This document shows, in pieces, positions 61,901-64,000 of a DNA stretch of 64,000 bases. Location of the stretch: the NCBI RefSeq assembly GCF_004802635.2, contig NZ_CP046052.1:4277001-4341000 (forward strand), read 5' to 3'. Both the position numbers and the translations under genes were made by a program. Source of the DNA: Methylocystis heyeri. GTDB lineage: Bacteria; Pseudomonadota; Alphaproteobacteria; Rhizobiales; Beijerinckiaceae. Within the stretch, counting starts at the first letter, position 1; each line of letters opens with the position of its first letter. Under the pieces are notes generated by a model that worked only from the letters and a program-made list of their open reading frames with translations, was not told the origin of the DNA and did no database searches.

Positions 61901-62542
61901 GTGATCGTCAAAATCTGCGGGCTCCAGACCTCGGAAACGCTGGAGGCGGCCATCGCCGCCGACGCCGACATGGCCGGGTTCGTCTTTTTCGAGACGAGTC
62001 CACGCAATATCGACCTCGAAACGGCGCAAAGCCTCGGCGCTCAGGCCGCAGGCCGGATTGCCAAAGTCGCGCTGACGGTGGACGCAAGCGACGAGGCGCT
62101 CGATGCGATCGTCGCCGCGCTAAGCCCCGATTTTCTGCAGCTCCATGGCGGGGAGTCGCCGGCCCGGGTCGAGGCGATCAAGGCCCGTTTCGGTCTCCCC
62201 ATCATCAAGGCCATCGGCGTCGCGAGCGCAGAGGATCTGCTCAGGGCGGAAGGTTACGCCAGCGCGGATATTCTCCTGTTCGACGCCAAGCCTTCTCCTG
62301 ACGCCACGCTGCCGGGAGGCAATGGCGTGGCTTTCGATTGGTCGCTCCTTGCGGGAGCCTCCCCGGGAAAGCCCTGGCTGCTCTCCGGCGGCCTCGATCC
62401 CGAAAATGTCGCGCAGGCTCTCATGATATCGAAAGCCCCCGGCGTCGACGTTTCCTCGGGCGTCGAAAAATCGCGCGGGGTCAAGGCCCCGGGCCTGATC
62501 GCGGCCTTCGTCGCCGCCGCGCGGGCAAGGACGAGCCTATAG
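61901..62542 (+). CDS. trpF: Phosphoribosylanthranilate isomerase
   Basis: Third step of tryptophan synthesis from chorismate: Amadori rearrangement of PRA to CdRP. 213 residues from a GTG at 61901 (CGGAG upstream). The motifs VKICGLQTSETLEAAIAADA-DMAGFVFFETSPRN (catalytic Cys), LQLHGGESPARVEAIKARFG, ILLFDAKP (catalytic Asp) and LLSGGLDPENVAQAL, DVSSGVEKSRGVK complete the TIM barrel. trpB follows after 60 bases. Confidence 0.95.
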   Translation: MIVKICGLQTSETLEAAIAADADMAGFVFFETSPRNIDLETAQSLGAQAAGRIAKVALTVDASDEALDAIVAALSPDFLQLHGGESPARVEAIKARFGLPIIKAIGVASAEDLLRAEGYASADILLFDAKPSPDATLPGGNGVAFDWSLLAGASPGKPWLLSGGLDPENVAQALMISKAPGVDVSSGVEKSRGVKAPGLIAAFVAAARARTSL

Positions 62543-62602
62543 CCTTCAGGATGCCTGCGCCGCTTTCTTCGCGGGCGCTGAAAGGCTACATAAACGCGAC
62601 AC

Positions 62603-63865
62603 ATGCCCTTCCCGAGGAAACGCCCGGTGAACCAATTCGCGCCTAATTCCTTCCGCAATGGTCCAGACGAAAACGGCCGCTTCGGCATTTTCGGCGGCCG
62701 CTTCGTCGCCGAAACGCTGATGCCTCTGGTGCTCGCTCTCGAGCGCGCCTACGGCGAAGCCAAGGCCGACCCGGCTTTCCACGCCGAACTGCAGGATCTC
62801 CACAAGCATTATGTCGGCCGTCCCAGCGCGCTTTATTTCGCCGAGCGCATCACCGAGCATTTGCGGGAGAAGGCCGGCGAGGGCATGGGGGCCAAGGTCT
62901 TTTTCAAGCGCGAGGAGCTCAACCACACCGGCGCGCATAAGATCAACAACGTCCTCGGCCAGATCGTCCTCGCCCGGCGCATGGGCAAGAAGCGCATCAT
63001 CGCCGAAACCGGCGCCGGCCAGCACGGCGTCGCGACGGCGACCGCCTGCGCGCGTTTCGGACTGCAATGCGTGGTCTATATGGGCGCGGTCGACGTCGAA
63101 CGGCAGAAGCCCAATGTGTTCCGCATGAAGATGCTGGGGGCGGAGGTCGTGCCGGTGCAGTCGGGCGCCCGCACCCTCAAGGACGCGATGAATGAGGCGC
63201 TGCGCGATTGGGTGACCAATGTCGCCGACACTTTTTATTGCATCGGCACGGCGGCGGGGCCGCATCCCTATCCGATGATGGTGCGCGATCTCCAGTCGAT
63301 CATCGGCAAGGAGACCCGCGACCAGATGCAGGAGATGGAGGGCCGTCTGCCGGATTCGCTGGTGGCCTGCATCGGCGGGGGCTCCAACGCCATCGGCCTG
63401 TTTCACCCCTTTCTGGACGAACCCGACATAGAAATTTACGGCGTCGAGGCGGCGGGCCATGGCCTGGAGGTTCCGAACGGCCATGCCGCCTCGCTCGCCG
63501 GCGGCCGGCCCGGCGTTCTGCATGGCAACCGCACTTATCTGCTGATGAACGACGATGGCCAGATTCTCGAAGGCCATTCGGTCTCGGCCGGCCTCGATTA
63601 TCCCGGCATCGGACCGGAGCACAGCTGGCTGCACGAGACGGGGCGGGTGAAATATCTCAACGCCACCGACAAGGAAGCGCTGGACGCGTTTCAGCTCTGC
63701 TCGCGCCTCGAAGGAATCATTCCCGCGCTGGAGCCTTCCCATGCTCTGGCCAAGGTGCTGGAACTCGCCCCCAAAAAGCCGCGCGACCATCTGATGGTGA
63801 TGAACCTGAGCGGCCGCGGCGACAAGGACATCTTCACCGTCGCCGAGGTCCTCGGCGGAATGTGA
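62603..63865 (+). CDS. trpB: Tryptophan synthase beta chain
   Basis: Condenses indole and serine to tryptophan with PLP. 420 residues; the PLP lysine lies in [13 protein letters not shown], and further segments are [58 protein letters not shown] and the C-terminal [16 protein letters not shown] at 62603. A terminator follows, and trpA is not seen within the remaining 135 bases. Confidence 0.97.
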   Translation: MPFPRKRPVNQFAPNSFRNGPDENGRFGIFGGRFVAETLMPLVLALERAYGEAKADPAFHAELQDLHKHYVGRPSALYFAERITEHLREKAGEGMGAKVFFKREELNHTGAHKINNVLGQIVLARRMGKKRIIAETGAGQHGVATATACARFGLQCVVYMGAVDVERQKPNVFRMKMLGAEVVPVQSGARTLKDAMNEALRDWVTNVADTFYCIGTAAGPHPYPMMVRDLQSIIGKETRDQMQEMEGRLPDSLVACIGGGSNAIGLFHPFLDEPDIEIYGVEAAGHGLEVPNGHAASLAGGRPGVLHGNRTYLLMNDDGQILEGHSVSAGLDYPGIGPEHSWLHETGRVKYLNATDKEALDAFQLCSRLEGIIPALEPSHALAKVLELAPKKPRDHLMVMNLSGRGDKDIFTVAEVLGGM

Positions 63866-63916
63866 GGCCGAAGCCGGGAAGGAAACTCCCGCCTCGCTCT
63901 CCGCGGCGATTACGCC

Positions 63917-63956
63917 AGCGCCTCCGCTTCGAAATACGAGGCGGAGGCGCTTTTTT
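63917..63956 (+). terminator. Rho-independent terminator after trpB
   Basis: Stem AGCGCCTCCGC (63917-63927) pairs with GCGGAGGCGCT (63941-63951), and T's follow to 63956. It lies 51 bases after the trpB stop. Confidence 0.9.
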
Positions 63957-64000
63957 GAGGCGGTCTCGTTTCCGCGGATCGCGAAACGGTCTCGCGGAAG

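Noticed and set aside
1-64000. CRISPR array.
   Set aside because: No series of regularly spaced direct repeats was found; the repeats seen are palindromic and dispersed.

Overview
The window is GC-rich chromosomal DNA from an alphaproteobacterium, most likely Rhizobiales/Hyphomicrobiales near the Methylocystaceae-Beijerinckiaceae. The indicators are an ethylmalonyl-CoA mutase (meaA/ecm), a MucR regulator, a FYDLN-type TIGR02300 protein, a class I lysyl-tRNA synthetase, a SUV3-like helicase, an RpoH-type sigma factor, and interspersed palindromes of the kind common in this order. The assignment is inference from gene content; no rRNA or species marker is present.

Most of the window is a mosaic of short core operons. 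Left to right: GNAT acetyltransferase (cut by the edge), uppP, a His-rich exported protein, meaA and tRNA-Ser; then accessory DNA (5.6-13.2 kb) with an IS-disrupted phospholipase-D-like gene, a TadG-like pilus protein, nested IS elements, a radical SAM/SPASM enzyme and a GtrA protein. Next come hflK-hflC-degP, divergent serB/miaA, a second accessory block (19.6-23.5 kb) of RHS toxin tips, a putative immunity gene and two IS elements, then DUF155/RMD1, fdxA, carD, rpoH, an M48 protease with an SNase-like protein, an outer-membrane barrel, maeB, ugd and a lipoprotein hydrolase. The centre and right hold an LLM oxidoreductase, two hydrolases, lysS, a decayed mqsR toxin, an HIBADH-type reductase, moaA, DUF971, an L,D-transpeptidase, mucR, TIGR02300, tRNA-Gly, tex, rfbG-rfbF, ynfA, the helicase, manC, a monooxygenase-like gene, an AT-rich gene resembling an ADP-ribosyltransferase, and trpF-trpB.

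Functional links: meaA and maeB fit C1/C2 assimilation and C4/C3 interconversion; ugd, manC, rfbF/rfbG and GtrA supply or move sugars for surface polysaccharide; uppP and the L,D-transpeptidase act in the cell wall; hflKC, degP, M48 and rpoH belong to envelope and heat-stress quality control; trpF/trpB make tryptophan.

The most informative observations concern the accessory DNA. Three IS5-type elements sit inside other sequences with TA target duplications, and removing each restores the interrupted reading frame (a PLD-like protein, an ISAs1 transposase remnant and an RHS toxin tip). A 93-bp copy of the miaA 3' coding end lies between an RHS tip and an IS3 element. miaA itself appears to translate a repeat element as its N-terminus. 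A degenerate mqsR with an internal amber codon lies opposite an oxidoreductase 3' end, and the gene at 60.7-61.7 kb carries an R-S-ExE pattern typical of ADP-ribosyltransferases. No CRISPR array, rRNA or clear replication origin was seen.
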